This document shows positions 35,469 through 44,872 of a stretch of 61,260 nucleotides of DNA, piece after piece. Source of the DNA: Scytonema sp. UIC 10036 (GTDB lineage: Bacteria > Cyanobacteriota > Cyanobacteriia > Cyanobacteriales > Nostocaceae). The position numbers were made by a program, and so were the translations under genes. The stretch is from NCBI RefSeq assembly GCF_009725235.1, contig NZ_WJFC01000066.1, positions 1-61,260 on the forward strand, written 5' to 3'. How positions within the stretch are numbered: the stretch's first letter is position 1; each line of letters opens with the position of its first letter. The notes under the pieces were generated by a model. The model saw nothing but the letters and a program-made list of their open reading frames with translations, had not been told where the DNA came from and searched no databases.

Positions 35469-36053
35469 ATGCTTTCATCTCCTATTATTCTACAGATGCC
35501 CTCAGATTTGCATATGACAGATGAGCAATTTTTCCAGTTCTGTCAGGTAAATCGCGACTTACGTATCGAGCGAAATCAATATGGAGAAATATCTATTATG
35601 TCCCCAGCAGGTGGCACTACAGGTAATCGTAGCGGTAGCATATTTGGAGAGCTTTATATTTGGTCTAATCAAGATGGAACGGGTTTGTGTTTTGACTCTA
35701 GTACTGGATTTAAGCTATCAACAGGTGCAGAGAGATCTCCTGATGTTTCATGGATGAAATTAGAACGATGGAATAGTTTATCGGAAGAACAGCAAGAAAA
35801 ATTTGCCACAATTTGCCCAGATTTTGTAGTGGAATTGCGATCGCCTTCCGATAACCTTAAACCATTAAAAGAAAAGATGGAAGAATATATGAGGGAACCA
35901 GGGATACAATTAGGCTGGTTGATTGACCGAAAAAACCGTAAAGTTTATATTTATCGTCCGGGAATGCCAGAGGAATGTTTGGATAATCCTGCGACTGTTA
36001 GTGGCGATTCAGTTTTGCCCGGATTTGTTTTAGATATGAGTAAAGTTTGGTGA
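35469..36053 (+). CDS. Uma2 family (DUF820) endonuclease-like protein
   Basis: A 194-residue PD-(D/E)XK-fold protein of the Uma2 family, which is greatly expanded in cyanobacteria. Visible: MTDEQFFQFCQVNRDLRIER, GEISIMSPAGGTTGNRSG, SPDVSWMK with the catalytic Asp, and CPDFVVELRSPSDNLKPLKEKM with Glu and Lys/Asp partners, then GWLIDRKNRKVYIY. I chose ATG 35469, preceded by AGAGGA. An earlier in-frame ATG at 35409 lies inside the preceding gene. Its biological role is unknown. Confidence 0.88.
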   Translation: MLSSPIILQMPSDLHMTDEQFFQFCQVNRDLRIERNQYGEISIMSPAGGTTGNRSGSIFGELYIWSNQDGTGLCFDSSTGFKLSTGAERSPDVSWMKLERWNSLSEEQQEKFATICPDFVVELRSPSDNLKPLKEKMEEYMREPGIQLGWLIDRKNRKVYIYRPGMPEECLDNPATVSGDSVLPGFVLDMSKVW

Positions 36054-36055
36054 GT

Positions 36056-36847
36056 CTAAGCTCCCATCCCAGAATAACGCTTCAATCCACTCCGCCACAG
36101 CATACGGTTTAAGCCCAGGAAAAACAAAATCCAACCTATCATTAACCAAAATCCCCGCCCTACGTCTGTAGGTAAACCTATCAAAAGACTTGCGGGAAAA
36201 TCAATCATATAAGGGAATGGCGTACAAAGAACGATCGCCCTTACAGGTTCGGGAAAAACCTCCAAAGGTGCAATCATTCCAGACAAAAACAAGTAAAACA
36301 AAAACCATAAATTCTCTATAGCACTAGCTCGTTCTGTCCAAAAAGCGAACATTGCAAAGGTGTATTGAGTAATAAAGCGCAAAGCAAAAGCGAGTATTGC
36401 TGATATTAAAAAGAGCAAAAAGTTTGTTAAACTTGGTACCCAAAAAGCTTGTGGATAGATGATAAAAAATACACTCAACAACAAAAATGCAAACGGTAAA
36501 CGAGCCGATCTTTCAGAAACATGAGAAGCAATATGATGCCAAACGGGATCGATTGGTTGTAGCAATCGCGGTGAAAGTTTTCCTTCTACCACTTCCCTTT
36601 CAAATTCCCAAACAACCCATACAACTGTAAGTTGTCTCACCAGAAAAACTGTAATAAAGTAACGAGCAAAATCTACAGGTGTTAAACTAAACTGTCCTCC
36701 TTGCGCTGCTTGTATCCAAACTCCCATAAGAATAATTGGCAAAGAGTTCGCCAGTACCCATAGCAGGAGTTCTGACCGATATTCAAGCATATAGGCATAG
36801 TAAACAGAAAGAAACGTCAGGCTTTTCCTTATAATTTGTTTGAGCAT
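36056..36847 (-). CDS. ABC-2 family transporter permease
   Basis: A 263-residue integral membrane protein with about six helices. Features such as YRSELLLWVLANSLPIILMGVWI, WEFEREVVEGKLSPRLLQPIDP and LSGMIAPLEVFPEPVRAIVLCTPFPYMI (shown in part: SGMIAPLEVFPEPVRAIV) fit the ABC-2 exporter permeases of COG4587/COG3694. It pairs with the ATPase gene about 130 bases upstream on the same strand. These transporters usually have two such permeases, so a second one must be encoded elsewhere. Substrate unknown. Confidence 0.86.
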   Translation of the reverse strand: MLKQIIRKSLTFLSVYYAYMLEYRSELLLWVLANSLPIILMGVWIQAAQGGQFSLTPVDFARYFITVFLVRQLTVVWVVWEFEREVVEGKLSPRLLQPIDPVWHHIASHVSERSARLPFAFLLLSVFFIIYPQAFWVPSLTNFLLFLISAILAFALRFITQYTFAMFAFWTERASAIENLWFLFYLFLSGMIAPLEVFPEPVRAIVLCTPFPYMIDFPASLLIGLPTDVGRGFWLMIGWILFFLGLNRMLWRSGLKRYSGMGA

Positions 36848-36860
36848 AGGTTTTGTTATT

Positions 36861-36990
36861 TGTTAGTTGTTGGTTGTTAGTTGTTAATTGTTGGTTGTTG
36901 GTTGTTAGTCGTTAGTTGTTAGTCGTTCACTACTAACTACTATCCACTAACCACTAACTACTAACCATTAATCATTAACCACTAACAACC
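36861..36990. repeat. Inverted pair of GTTAGTT / ACTAACC heptad arrays
   Basis: The left arm (about 36861-36927) and right arm (about 36929-36990) together fill the space between the ABC permease and ATPase genes. The right arm also encodes the last residues (GVVSG) and stop codon of the ATPase. Confidence 0.88.
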
Positions 36991-38015
36991 CCTGCTTGAA
37001 AAACGCGACCAATCACTTCTTCTACAGGTGGTTCTGTAACTGTTAAATCAACCACATCTAGATCGGCTAATATACGGGAAACAGTGCGGGTGAGCGACTC
37101 TTGCTGCACCATAAAACACACAGATCGTCCCTCTATATGTCGTACATCACCATAATATGTGAGTTTTTCTTTGGGAAGAGGGTTCATTAATTCCAAATGG
37201 ATTTCTTTATAAGGAGCAAAACTTTCTAAAAGCCCATCCAAACTGCCGTCATACATCAACTTTCCTTGGTGAATCAGCAGAACTCTTTGACACAATGCAG
37301 TAATATCAGCCATATAATGGCTTGTCAACAGCACTGTTGCTTGGTAGCGCTGATTGTATTCACGTAAGAAATCGCGCACTCCTATCTGAGCATTTACGTC
37401 TAGCCCTAGAGTTGGTTCATCTAAAAACAACACTTGGGGACGGTGTAACAGTGCAGCCAGTAATTCTGCTTTCATCCGTTCACCTAAAGATAGTTTTCGC
37501 ACGGGTTGGTTCAGTTTGCCTTGTAGCGAAAGCATCTCCGTTAATTCCCCTACCCGATGTCGGAATTCTCGAGCTGGGATGTTGTAGACAGCAGCATTAA
37601 TTTTTAAAGAATCAAGTGCTGGTAAATCCCAAATTAACTGTTGTTTTTGCCCCATTACCAAAGTAATTTTCTGCAAAAACCCTTCTTGACGGCGAAATGG
37701 TACGTACCCAGCAACTCTCACTTGACCACTTGAAGGATGTATCAATCCTGTCAGCATTTTCAGCGTTGTGGTTTTACCTGCACCGTTTGGTCCTAAAAAT
37801 CCTACTACCTCACCAGGTGCAATCTCAAAGGAAACATCTTGTACTGCTTTAATGTCTCGGTAGGTACGGCGGAAAAAATGAGTCATTGTTCCTACAATAC
37901 CTGGTTCTTTAACAGCAACAGGGTAAACCTTACTTAGGTGTTGAACCGATATGATACTGGGATCGCTAGAGTTAGATGCACGATAAGGATCGGATATAAG
38001 TGATTCTTGTGACAT
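36975..38015 (-). CDS. ABC transporter ATP-binding protein
   Basis: A 346-residue ATPase: Walker A GFLGPNGAGKTTTLKML, signature LSLGERMKAELLAALL, Walker B VLFLDEPTLGLD, and H-loop LLTSHYM. An N-terminal extension (about 1-45) and a C-terminal 90-residue domain match the COG4586 exporter group, consistent with the ABC-2 permease downstream. The LSLGE signature differs slightly from LSGGQ, as is usual in this group. The C-terminal GVVSG and stop codon derive from repeat DNA. Export of a lipid or polysaccharide is possible but not shown. Confidence 0.92.
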   Translation of the reverse strand: MSQESLISDPYRASNSSDPSIISVQHLSKVYPVAVKEPGIVGTMTHFFRRTYRDIKAVQDVSFEIAPGEVVGFLGPNGAGKTTTLKMLTGLIHPSSGQVRVAGYVPFRRQEGFLQKITLVMGQKQQLIWDLPALDSLKINAAVYNIPAREFRHRVGELTEMLSLQGKLNQPVRKLSLGERMKAELLAALLHRPQVLFLDEPTLGLDVNAQIGVRDFLREYNQRYQATVLLTSHYMADITALCQRVLLIHQGKLMYDGSLDGLLESFAPYKEIHLELMNPLPKEKLTYYGDVRHIEGRSVCFMVQQESLTRTVSRILADLDVVDLTVTEPPVEEVIGRVFQAGVVSG

Positions 38016-38201
38016 ATGTGGGGGTTAGGGGTTAGGGGTTAGGGAAGAAGAATTTTTATCTACCTGATATATACATTACATAACGACTACTTGTGTGTTT
38101 TAAGATTGTATTGTTTTTGTAGTCATACAACAATACACCTAAAGTTTAGCGGGTAATAATAAGTAGCTAGTAGTTGGTCGGATTATTTGTGAGAATTTCC
38201 A

Positions 38202-38234
38202 AGAGCCCCGACTTCTTCAAGAAGTCGGGGCTCT
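38202..38234. terminator. Strong 33-base hairpin
   Basis: AGAGCCCCGACTTCTT and its exact complement AAGAAGTCGGGGCTCT face each other across one central base (effective loop TTCAA). It lies downstream of the AarF/UbiB-family gene on the minus strand and could end that transcript. A repeat of GGGGTTA heptads sits at 38025-38043 nearby. Confidence 0.65.
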
Positions 38235-38276
38235 GAGTAAAATTACTGCCTTCCTTATAAATTTTCTGTATTTTTG

Positions 38277-39923
38277 TTAACGCAGGCGACCAGACCGCAG
38301 AATACTAACAATCAACCACAGTCCTAGCAAACTAGCAACTGCAAACAACACGTTACTCAAAAATAACAGCTGTGATGTCCGTGCATTACTAGAAATAATT
38401 GCTGCTCCCATAATCAGGGAACCTACTAAGATGCTGAAAGAAAGACGATTAGCAGCATCGTCTGTAGTGCGTCGCAAACCATCCAATCCTCGCACTGATA
38501 AATTCCACTGTAGAGTTTCCGAGGTGATTCGGTCTAGTAGCAATTCTATCTGACGGGGAGATTGTAAGGAGAGACTTTTCAGATCCAACGCTGTTCTGAG
38601 GAGCGATCGCAGGGGGCTATCCCCAACAAGCTGTCGGCGGAACAAATCTGTCAGTAATGGCTGAATTTCGTCAATAAAGTTTAATTCTGGGTTGAATCCT
38701 CGCGCTACCCCTTCTAAATTAGCCAGTGTTTTAGCATACAAACCCATATTGCTGGGCAAGCGAATTTTATTATTACGGGCAATTTGCAAAAGTTCATAAA
38801 TAATTTGACTAAAGTTCATTTGAGACAAGCTCAAGTTGTAGTACTTTCGCAGCATCCGGTCGTAGTCATTTTCCAACCGTCTCAAAATAACTGGTTCAGC
38901 AGAATCCGCAAGCTGCAAAGTTAATTGAGCACAACGTTGAGCATCCAAATCCACAATTGCCAGCAACATTTCTGTTAATATCTGTTGGGTGCGGGGATCG
39001 AGCCTTCCCACCATACCGCAATCTAACAAAGCTACCCGACCATCTCTAAGATAAAACAAATTGCCGGGATGGGGATCGGCATGAAAAAAACCATCAATAT
39101 AGAGTTGCTGGAAGAAAGCACGGAATAAAATGCTGGTAATTGCTTGTCTTTTGGCAGCAGGCTCTGTGCCATTTTGTGGATTCTCCAAATCTGCCGTTAG
39201 CAGAGGAACACCATCAAGCCACTCCATAACAAGTAACTTTGGTGTGGTTAAATCCCAAAAAATTTCAGCAACAACCAATTGTTCGGGATCGAACCACCGA
39301 CTGTTGGATAAATTGCGTCGCAGCTGGTCGGTAAAATCTGCTTCTCGTGTAAAATCTAACTCGGCTTCCAGAGCTTTGGTAAATTCTTCAGCAATAGATT
39401 TAATTTCATAGGTTTGCCCAAAGTCAGTACGCGCCACCAAATCGGCAATCCCTTGAATTAATGCAATATCTTGAGCAACGGTAGTATCAATTCCCGGTCG
39501 TTGTACTTTGAGTGCGACTTCCCGACCATTTGCTAGGGTAGCCCGGTGTGTTTGAGCAATAGAACCCGCTGCAACTGGAATAGCGTTGATTGTACTGAAG
39601 GTTTCTTCTAAGGGCTGTTTTAGTTGCTGGCGAATGAGAACTTCTACATCTGCCCAAGGAACTGGTGGAACTTCGTCTTGCAAAGTTGATAGTTCTTCAA
39701 TATAGGGTTCGCTAAGCAAATCCGGGCGCGTGGACATCAGCTGACCTAACTTAACATAGACTGGTCCTAAGTCTACCAAAATGTTTTTTAAGACAGCTGG
39801 TGTAGGTAGCTGAGGTTCATCGGCTTTACCAAGTGTAATGAGTCGCCGCATATAGTCCCAGCCGTTGCGAAGCAAAACTTCAATAATTTCTCTTTGACGA
39901 GGAACAGTTTGGGTTAGGAACAT
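38277..39923 (-). CDS. AarF/UbiB (ABC1) family kinase-like protein
   Basis: A 548-residue atypical kinase. The ABC1 domain shows LVDLGPVYVKLGQLMSTRPDLL (shown in part: GPVYVKLGQLMSTRPDLLS), the Ala-rich loop PVAAGSIAQTHRATL in place of a Gly-rich loop, VALKVQRPG with the ATP lysine, FHADPHPGNLFYL, and the DFG-equivalent LLDCGMVGRL. Two C-terminal hydrophobic helices anchor it to a membrane. UbiB relatives act in prenylquinone metabolism. Cyanobacteria have several plastid-ABC1K-like paralogues linked to plastoquinone or stress, so the exact role is not fixed. Confidence 0.92.
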   Translation of the reverse strand: MFLTQTVPRQREIIEVLLRNGWDYMRRLITLGKADEPQLPTPAVLKNILVDLGPVYVKLGQLMSTRPDLLSEPYIEELSTLQDEVPPVPWADVEVLIRQQLKQPLEETFSTINAIPVAAGSIAQTHRATLANGREVALKVQRPGIDTTVAQDIALIQGIADLVARTDFGQTYEIKSIAEEFTKALEAELDFTREADFTDQLRRNLSNSRWFDPEQLVVAEIFWDLTTPKLLVMEWLDGVPLLTADLENPQNGTEPAAKRQAITSILFRAFFQQLYIDGFFHADPHPGNLFYLRDGRVALLDCGMVGRLDPRTQQILTEMLLAIVDLDAQRCAQLTLQLADSAEPVILRRLENDYDRMLRKYYNLSLSQMNFSQIIYELLQIARNNKIRLPSNMGLYAKTLANLEGVARGFNPELNFIDEIQPLLTDLFRRQLVGDSPLRSLLRTALDLKSLSLQSPRQIELLLDRITSETLQWNLSVRGLDGLRRTTDDAANRLSFSILVGSLIMGAAIISSNARTSQLLFLSNVLFAVASLLGLWLIVSILRSGRLR

Positions 39924-39927
39924 TTTT

Positions 39928-40045
39928 ATAGGGAATAGGGAATAGGGAATAGGGAGTAGGGAGAGGGGGTAGACAAGGGAGAGGGGGTAGACAAGGGAGA
40001 TTTTCTTCCTTGTCCCCCTTGTCCCCCTTGTCTTCCTTGTCGCTT
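39928..40045. repeat. Tandem repeats (heptads, then inverted nonamers)
   Basis: Contains TAGGGAA heptads (39928-39965), GGGGGTAGACAAGGGAGA copies (about 39966-40000) and CCTTGTCCC nonamers (about 40008-40040). The last two are inverted relative to each other and could pair. The nonamer core is the same as at 3091-3153. Confidence 0.75.
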
Positions 40046-40111
40046 ACCCAACCTGATATACAAGGTATACTCAAAAATGCACTCCTGTAACTTCTTGCCC
40101 TGGTCTAGTTT

Positions 40112-41176
40112 TTACAGTAGATTAGTAAATCGAGGATCGCTTTGTAAAGTTTTCAGTAATTGTTTAATTTCCTGAGTCCGATCTTTTTTTACAATAAGAG
40201 TGACGTTGCGATCGCGCACAATGACAACATCATCCAGACCAATGGTAACGATAACATCATCAGGGTTTGAAGAATAGAGGATCGCCCCCTGGGTATCCAA
40301 ACCAACATGAGTAGCCAGATCAACATTGGGAATACCTTCTTTTTTTAGTAAGCGCTCGATAGCATTCCAATCGCCCAAATCGTCCCAACCAAATTCTGCA
40401 GGAATTACATAAGCTAGACCTGTCTTTTCCATTAGTGCATAGTCTATACTCTTCTTAGGTAGCTGGGGGTAGATGTTGGGGCCGTGCCTTTCTAACGGTT
40501 CAATAATTTCTGGTGAGTGGATATGCAGTTCGTTGAGAACAATACCCACTCGAAAAACAAACATACCGCTATTCCAGCTAAAACGTCCCGTAGAAAGGAA
40601 GTTTTCTGCCGTTTCACGGTCGGGCTTTTCAGTAAAGCGGTTGACGTGATAAGCTGGCAAATTCTTAAAGCTATCAATTATTTCACCTTGTTCTATGTAG
40701 CCGTAACCAGTTGATGGAAAGGTTGGCTTGATCCCCATAGTGACAATTGCTGAATAGCTAGCCGCGAGCTGCGAAGCTGCATTTATGGTGTTTGCAAACG
40801 CTACTTTGTTGGCAATCCAGTGGTCGGCGGGGAAAAAGCCGATAATGGCATCTTCACCGTAACGGTTTTTAATTTCCAAACTTGTCCAGGCAACTGCAGC
40901 AGCAGTGTCCCTTCCCTCTAACTCAACAAGTAGATTGTCAGATGGCAGTTCGGGTAGTTGTTCTTGAACACCTTGAGCAATCTGACTAGAAGTGATGACC
41001 CACAAGTTTTCCCAGCCGCCTGCTAGTGGTAGCAGTCGGTCAGCAGTTGCTTGTAGCAAGCTTCGATTGCTGCCATCTAGATTTAAAAATTGCTTGGGAC
41101 GGTTTTGGCGACTCAACGGCCAAAAACGTTCGCCTTTACCACCGGCAAGAATGACAGGGATTAGGGATTGAGTCAT
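40112..41176 (-). CDS. manC: Mannose-1-phosphate guanylyltransferase
   Basis: Makes GDP-mannose from GTP and mannose-1-phosphate for envelope polysaccharides. The 354-residue product has the N-terminal nucleotidyltransferase signature ILAGGKGERFWPLSRQNRPKQ, then IIGFFPADHWI, RFTEKPDRETA and FGWDDLGDWNAI, and a short C-terminal beta-helix part. It lacks the isomerase domain of bifunctional ManC proteins, as is typical for the short form. It lies on the minus strand, separate from the LCP and murJ genes, which run the other way. Confidence 0.93.
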   Translation of the reverse strand: MTQSLIPVILAGGKGERFWPLSRQNRPKQFLNLDGSNRSLLQATADRLLPLAGGWENLWVITSSQIAQGVQEQLPELPSDNLLVELEGRDTAAAVAWTSLEIKNRYGEDAIIGFFPADHWIANKVAFANTINAASQLAASYSAIVTMGIKPTFPSTGYGYIEQGEIIDSFKNLPAYHVNRFTEKPDRETAENFLSTGRFSWNSGMFVFRVGIVLNELHIHSPEIIEPLERHGPNIYPQLPKKSIDYALMEKTGLAYVIPAEFGWDDLGDWNAIERLLKKEGIPNVDLATHVGLDTQGAILYSSNPDDVIVTIGLDDVVIVRDRNVTLIVKKDRTQEIKQLLKTLQSDPRFTNLL

Positions 41177-41389
41177 TGTTTTACAAGAGGTTACTAAAGA
41201 ACACTACAAGTGTACTGTGACCCCCCAGAAGAATGAAAAAGTATAAAGTTGTTCTGACGAAATAAGAGGGAATGCTAAGCAAGGATAAAGTTTAAAGGAT
41301 AAAGGATGAAAATGACTGACTTGATCCTTCATACTTAATCATTTACAAGGTGATTTCGTTCACTGGCAAGCTCGGTAGCTTGCATTAAC

Positions 41390-42865
41390 ATGACGTTTAG
41401 GGAGTGGTTGAGTGGGGAGATATTCGTGGTTAAACAAGTAGCAAAGGCAAATCAGGGCACATCTGAAGCAGAAGAACAGTCACCGATTGAGGTGAAAGTC
41501 AAAGAGCAGCAAAAGCAAAACAATTCCGATACTGATGTAAAGTCTACAGGTTCCATTCCCAGCCAACTGTATTACAGGATGGGTTTGGCTATGCCTCGAT
41601 GGCTGTTTTGGATACTCACAGGAGTTGTGGGGATCACTTTATCGGGGTTATTAGTATCAACTTTGGCGCTTTGGACTCCGTTATGGAGTGATATGGATCG
41701 AACAGATGAGGAGCTGAGCACTGGTGGTCAAGAGACTCATAAAGGACCGTTACCAGGAGAATTGTGGAGCAACATCTCCCAATATCAGCTGACGCGACCT
41801 ATGAACATTTTAATCATGGGTATTGAACCTGTTCCTGGTAGTGTAGATGGTTCTCCGGAAAGTTTTTCTGGAAACAGTGACACAGTTTTGCTAGTACGGT
41901 TAAATCCAGAAAACAAAACAATTCGAGTGCTTTCGATCCCCAAAGACACCATGATAGCAATTCCAGAAAAGGGGTTGAATAAAGTGTCTGAGGCTAATGC
42001 CAAAGGAGGTCATGTTTTAGCAGCACGGGTAGTTAGTCGTACCTTAAATAACGCCCCTATCGATCGCTATATCCGCCTTTCTTCGTCAGGTTTGCGACAG
42101 TTGGTGGATCAGTTGGATGGGGTTGAAGTATTTGTACCCAATCCAATGGTACCAAAAGACCCTACTGGACGCTCATCAGTTAACTTGGTTAGTGGTTGGC
42201 AAACTCTCAATGGCGAACAAGCAGAACAGTTTGTGCGGTTTCGGGAAGAAGGGCTGGGGGATTTGGAGAGAGTCCAACGACAACAAGCATTTATGCTGGG
42301 GTTGAAAGAACGCCTTTACAGTCCCACTGTAAAGCCTAAGTTACCTCAACTCATTCGCTTGATGCGGAGGCACTTTGATACCAACCTGAAGGTAGAGGAA
42401 ATGATGGCACTGGTTAACTACACCTTGAATATAGAGCGAGATAAGTTCCAGATGACCATATTGCCTGGTATCTTCAGCCGTCTGAGTGCAGATCCAAATA
42501 GTTACTGGCTGGATCTTACCGGACGAATCGACTTGCTTGATGAGTATGCAGGGGTGACTATCTCTGGTATGTCGCCAACTGTAAAACCTACATCACAACT
42601 GAAAATTGCTATTCAAAATGCTTCTACAAAACCTCAACTAGCTGAAAAAGCGATTAAATATCTTAAAGACAAAGGTTTTGCTAAGGTTTATTCAGTACCA
42701 GATTGGTCGGATACCCGAAGTGAATCTAAAATTATTGTTCAAAAAGGTAATCGACAAGCAGGAGAACAAATTCAGGAAATCTTTGGTAAGGGTCAGATTG
42801 AGGTATCTGGCACTGGTGACATAGAATCTGATATTACTATCCGGATTGGGAAGGATTGGGAGTAG
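41390..42865 (+). CDS. LytR-CpsA-Psr (LCP) family transferase
   Basis: A 491-residue membrane-anchored enzyme. A charged cytoplasmic N-terminus (about 1-70) is followed by one membrane helix (WLFWILTGVVGITLSGLLVSTLAL, shown in part: WILTGVVGITLSGLLVSTLA). The LCP domain shows NILIMGIE, SDTVLLVRLNPENKTIRVLSIPKDTM (shown in part: KTIRVLSIPKDTM), and FVRFREEGLGDLERVQRQQ with the catalytic Arg residues. A LytR_C domain ends the protein (LKIAIQNAS...ESKIIVQKGN). LCP enzymes transfer polyprenyl-linked glycans to peptidoglycan. The nearby murJ supports a cell-wall role. Confidence 0.9.
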   Translation: MTFREWLSGEIFVVKQVAKANQGTSEAEEQSPIEVKVKEQQKQNNSDTDVKSTGSIPSQLYYRMGLAMPRWLFWILTGVVGITLSGLLVSTLALWTPLWSDMDRTDEELSTGGQETHKGPLPGELWSNISQYQLTRPMNILIMGIEPVPGSVDGSPESFSGNSDTVLLVRLNPENKTIRVLSIPKDTMIAIPEKGLNKVSEANAKGGHVLAARVVSRTLNNAPIDRYIRLSSSGLRQLVDQLDGVEVFVPNPMVPKDPTGRSSVNLVSGWQTLNGEQAEQFVRFREEGLGDLERVQRQQAFMLGLKERLYSPTVKPKLPQLIRLMRRHFDTNLKVEEMMALVNYTLNIERDKFQMTILPGIFSRLSADPNSYWLDLTGRIDLLDEYAGVTISGMSPTVKPTSQLKIAIQNASTKPQLAEKAIKYLKDKGFAKVYSVPDWSDTRSESKIIVQKGNRQAGEQIQEIFGKGQIEVSGTGDIESDITIRIGKDWE

Positions 42866-42866
42866 A

Positions 42867-42998
42867 TAGTGGTTAGTTGTTGGTTGTTAGTTGTTAGTTG
42901 TTGGTTGTTATTTGTTGGTTGTTAGTGGTTTACTACTAACTACTAACTACTAACCACTAACCACTAACAACTAACCACTAACCACTAACCACTAACCA
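42867..42998. repeat. Inverted pair of GTTAGTT / ACTAACC heptad arrays
   Basis: The left arm (42867-42930) and right arm (42932-42998) occupy most of the gap between the LCP gene and murJ, with essentially no loop. The arms can pair over about 60 bases with scattered mismatches. Confidence 0.88.
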
Positions 42999-43021
42999 AA
43001 TTAAGTTGCCAGGTATTATTT

Positions 43022-44650
43022 GTGACTCAAGAAAAAAAGGTTTCTCGTTCTATTGCGGGAATTGCGGGAATTGTTGCCGCAGGTACTTTAATTAGTAAAG
43101 TTGTAGGTTTAGTCCGGCAGCAAGTCATTGCTGCTGCTTTTGGTTTGGGTGTCGTAGCTGATGCTTATCAATACGCTTATGTGATCCCCGGCTTTCTGTT
43201 GATTTTACTAGGTGGGATCAACGGACCGTTCCATAGTGCTATTGTAAGTGTCTTAGCGAAGCGCAATAAAGAAGAAGCAGCGCCTTTGGTGGAAACCATT
43301 ACAACCCTTGTGGGTGCGGTACTGCTCGTCCTCACTATTATTTTGGTTCTTTTTTCTGGGAATTTGATAGATTTGGTAGCACCAGGTTTAAATCAATTAC
43401 CACAAGGAGGCGCTGTCAAAGCGATCGCCATCCAACAACTTCAGATTATGGCACCAATGGCAATCCTTGCGGGGTTAATTGGTATTGGTTTTGGCACCCT
43501 CAATGCGGCGAATCTATTCTGGCTGCCTTCCATCAGCCCCTTATTTTCCAGTATTACCGTTATTATCGGTTTGGGGATTTTGTGGCTGCAGTTGGGTAGT
43601 AAAATGACTACTCCTGAGTATGCCGTGCTGGGTGGAATGGTTTTAGCAGGAGGAACTTTAGCAGGAGCCATATTGCAATGGGTGGTACAGCTTATCGCTC
43701 AAGCGCAAGCTGGAATGGGTGGTTTTCGCCTGCGATTTAATATAAATCAGCCGGGAGTGGGTGAGGTCATGAAAATCATGGGGCCAGCCACCATTTCCTC
43801 TGGTATGCTGCAAATTAACCTCTGGGTTATTTTATTTTTTGCTTCTAATATTCCATCGGCTGCTGCAGCGCTGGCAAATGCCAATCTCTTAGTACAGACA
43901 CCGTTGGGAATCATTTCTAGTATGATTTTGGTTCCCCTACTACCAGTCTTCTCCCGACTGGCAGATCCTAAAGATTGGCACGATCTCAAATTACGCATTC
44001 GCCAAGGAATTATCCTGTCTGCTTTTACCATGCTGCCTTTAGGAGCTTTGATGATTGCCTTGGCTGTACCCATTGTGCGCGTTATTTACGAACGGGGGGC
44101 TTTCCAAAAAGATGAATCTCAATTGGTTGCTTCTCTACTGATTGCATACGGTAGCGGAATGTTTGTCTACTTGGCACGCGATGTTTTAGTCAGAGTGTTT
44201 TATGCTTTAGGCGATGGAGATACACCATTTCGCGTAAGCAGTTTTAATATCTTTCTTAACGTTGTTTTAGCTTACATTTTTATCAATATTCTGAAGTTGG
44301 GTGCTCCCGGTTTAGTGTTAACTACCGTAGGAGTGAATTTTAGTTCTACTTTAATGTTGTTCTTTTTACTACATCGCAAGATTCATGGATTGCCTTGGTT
44401 GGAGTGGAGCCTACCGATATTGGGTATGACTGTTGGTAGCGTGCTGGCTGGTGTCGCTAGTTACGGGACTCTTGAGTTTTCTCAAAGGCTTTTGGGTAAG
44501 GATGGGTTGCCAATTCAATTGTTGCAGCTATCTGTTGCGGGTTTAGTAGGCTTGGGTATTTTTGGTGCGATCGCAGCTTGTCTGAAAATACCTGAAGTGA
44601 ATGTCTTTGTGTCTAGGTTGCAACAGCGCTTTCTGAACCGCAGCCTGTAG
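43022..44650 (+). CDS. murJ: Lipid II flippase MurJ
   Basis: A 542-residue MOP-superfamily flippase with about fourteen membrane helices that flips lipid II to the periplasmic side for peptidoglycan synthesis. The N-terminal GIVAAGTLISKVVGLVRQQVIAAAFG carries the conserved Ser and Arg residues, and the later region ARDVLVRVFYALGDGDTPFRV is characteristic of MurJ. Start GTG at 43022. The long repeat array directly upstream replaces a normal spacer. Length and motifs are normal. Confidence 0.94.
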   Translation: MTQEKKVSRSIAGIAGIVAAGTLISKVVGLVRQQVIAAAFGLGVVADAYQYAYVIPGFLLILLGGINGPFHSAIVSVLAKRNKEEAAPLVETITTLVGAVLLVLTIILVLFSGNLIDLVAPGLNQLPQGGAVKAIAIQQLQIMAPMAILAGLIGIGFGTLNAANLFWLPSISPLFSSITVIIGLGILWLQLGSKMTTPEYAVLGGMVLAGGTLAGAILQWVVQLIAQAQAGMGGFRLRFNINQPGVGEVMKIMGPATISSGMLQINLWVILFFASNIPSAAAALANANLLVQTPLGIISSMILVPLLPVFSRLADPKDWHDLKLRIRQGIILSAFTMLPLGALMIALAVPIVRVIYERGAFQKDESQLVASLLIAYGSGMFVYLARDVLVRVFYALGDGDTPFRVSSFNIFLNVVLAYIFINILKLGAPGLVLTTVGVNFSSTLMLFFLLHRKIHGLPWLEWSLPILGMTVGSVLAGVASYGTLEFSQRLLGKDGLPIQLLQLSVAGLVGLGIFGAIAACLKIPEVNVFVSRLQQRFLNRSL

Positions 44651-44872
44651 CGGATGGACGCTGATAATATGATGATATTATTTATCCGCCTTCGTCTGCG
44701 TCCATCTGCAGTTACTATTTTAGCGAAATTCAAAGACGATATGTTCACCAAAGTGGGTGGAAAAAACTTCACCCGCTTGGGTAACCTAAGTGTATGAGGG
44801 CATATCTTGTAAAAAAGGGGACTCTAGTACTAGAAAGCATTGATTTTAAAGAACTCTAGTTACGAAAGACCT

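Noticed and set aside
38025..38043. GGGGTTA repeats as telomere-like or G-quadruplex-forming DNA
   Set aside because: Only three units occur, and similar heptads are common in this genome. No sign of a replicon end or a functional G-quadruplex context.
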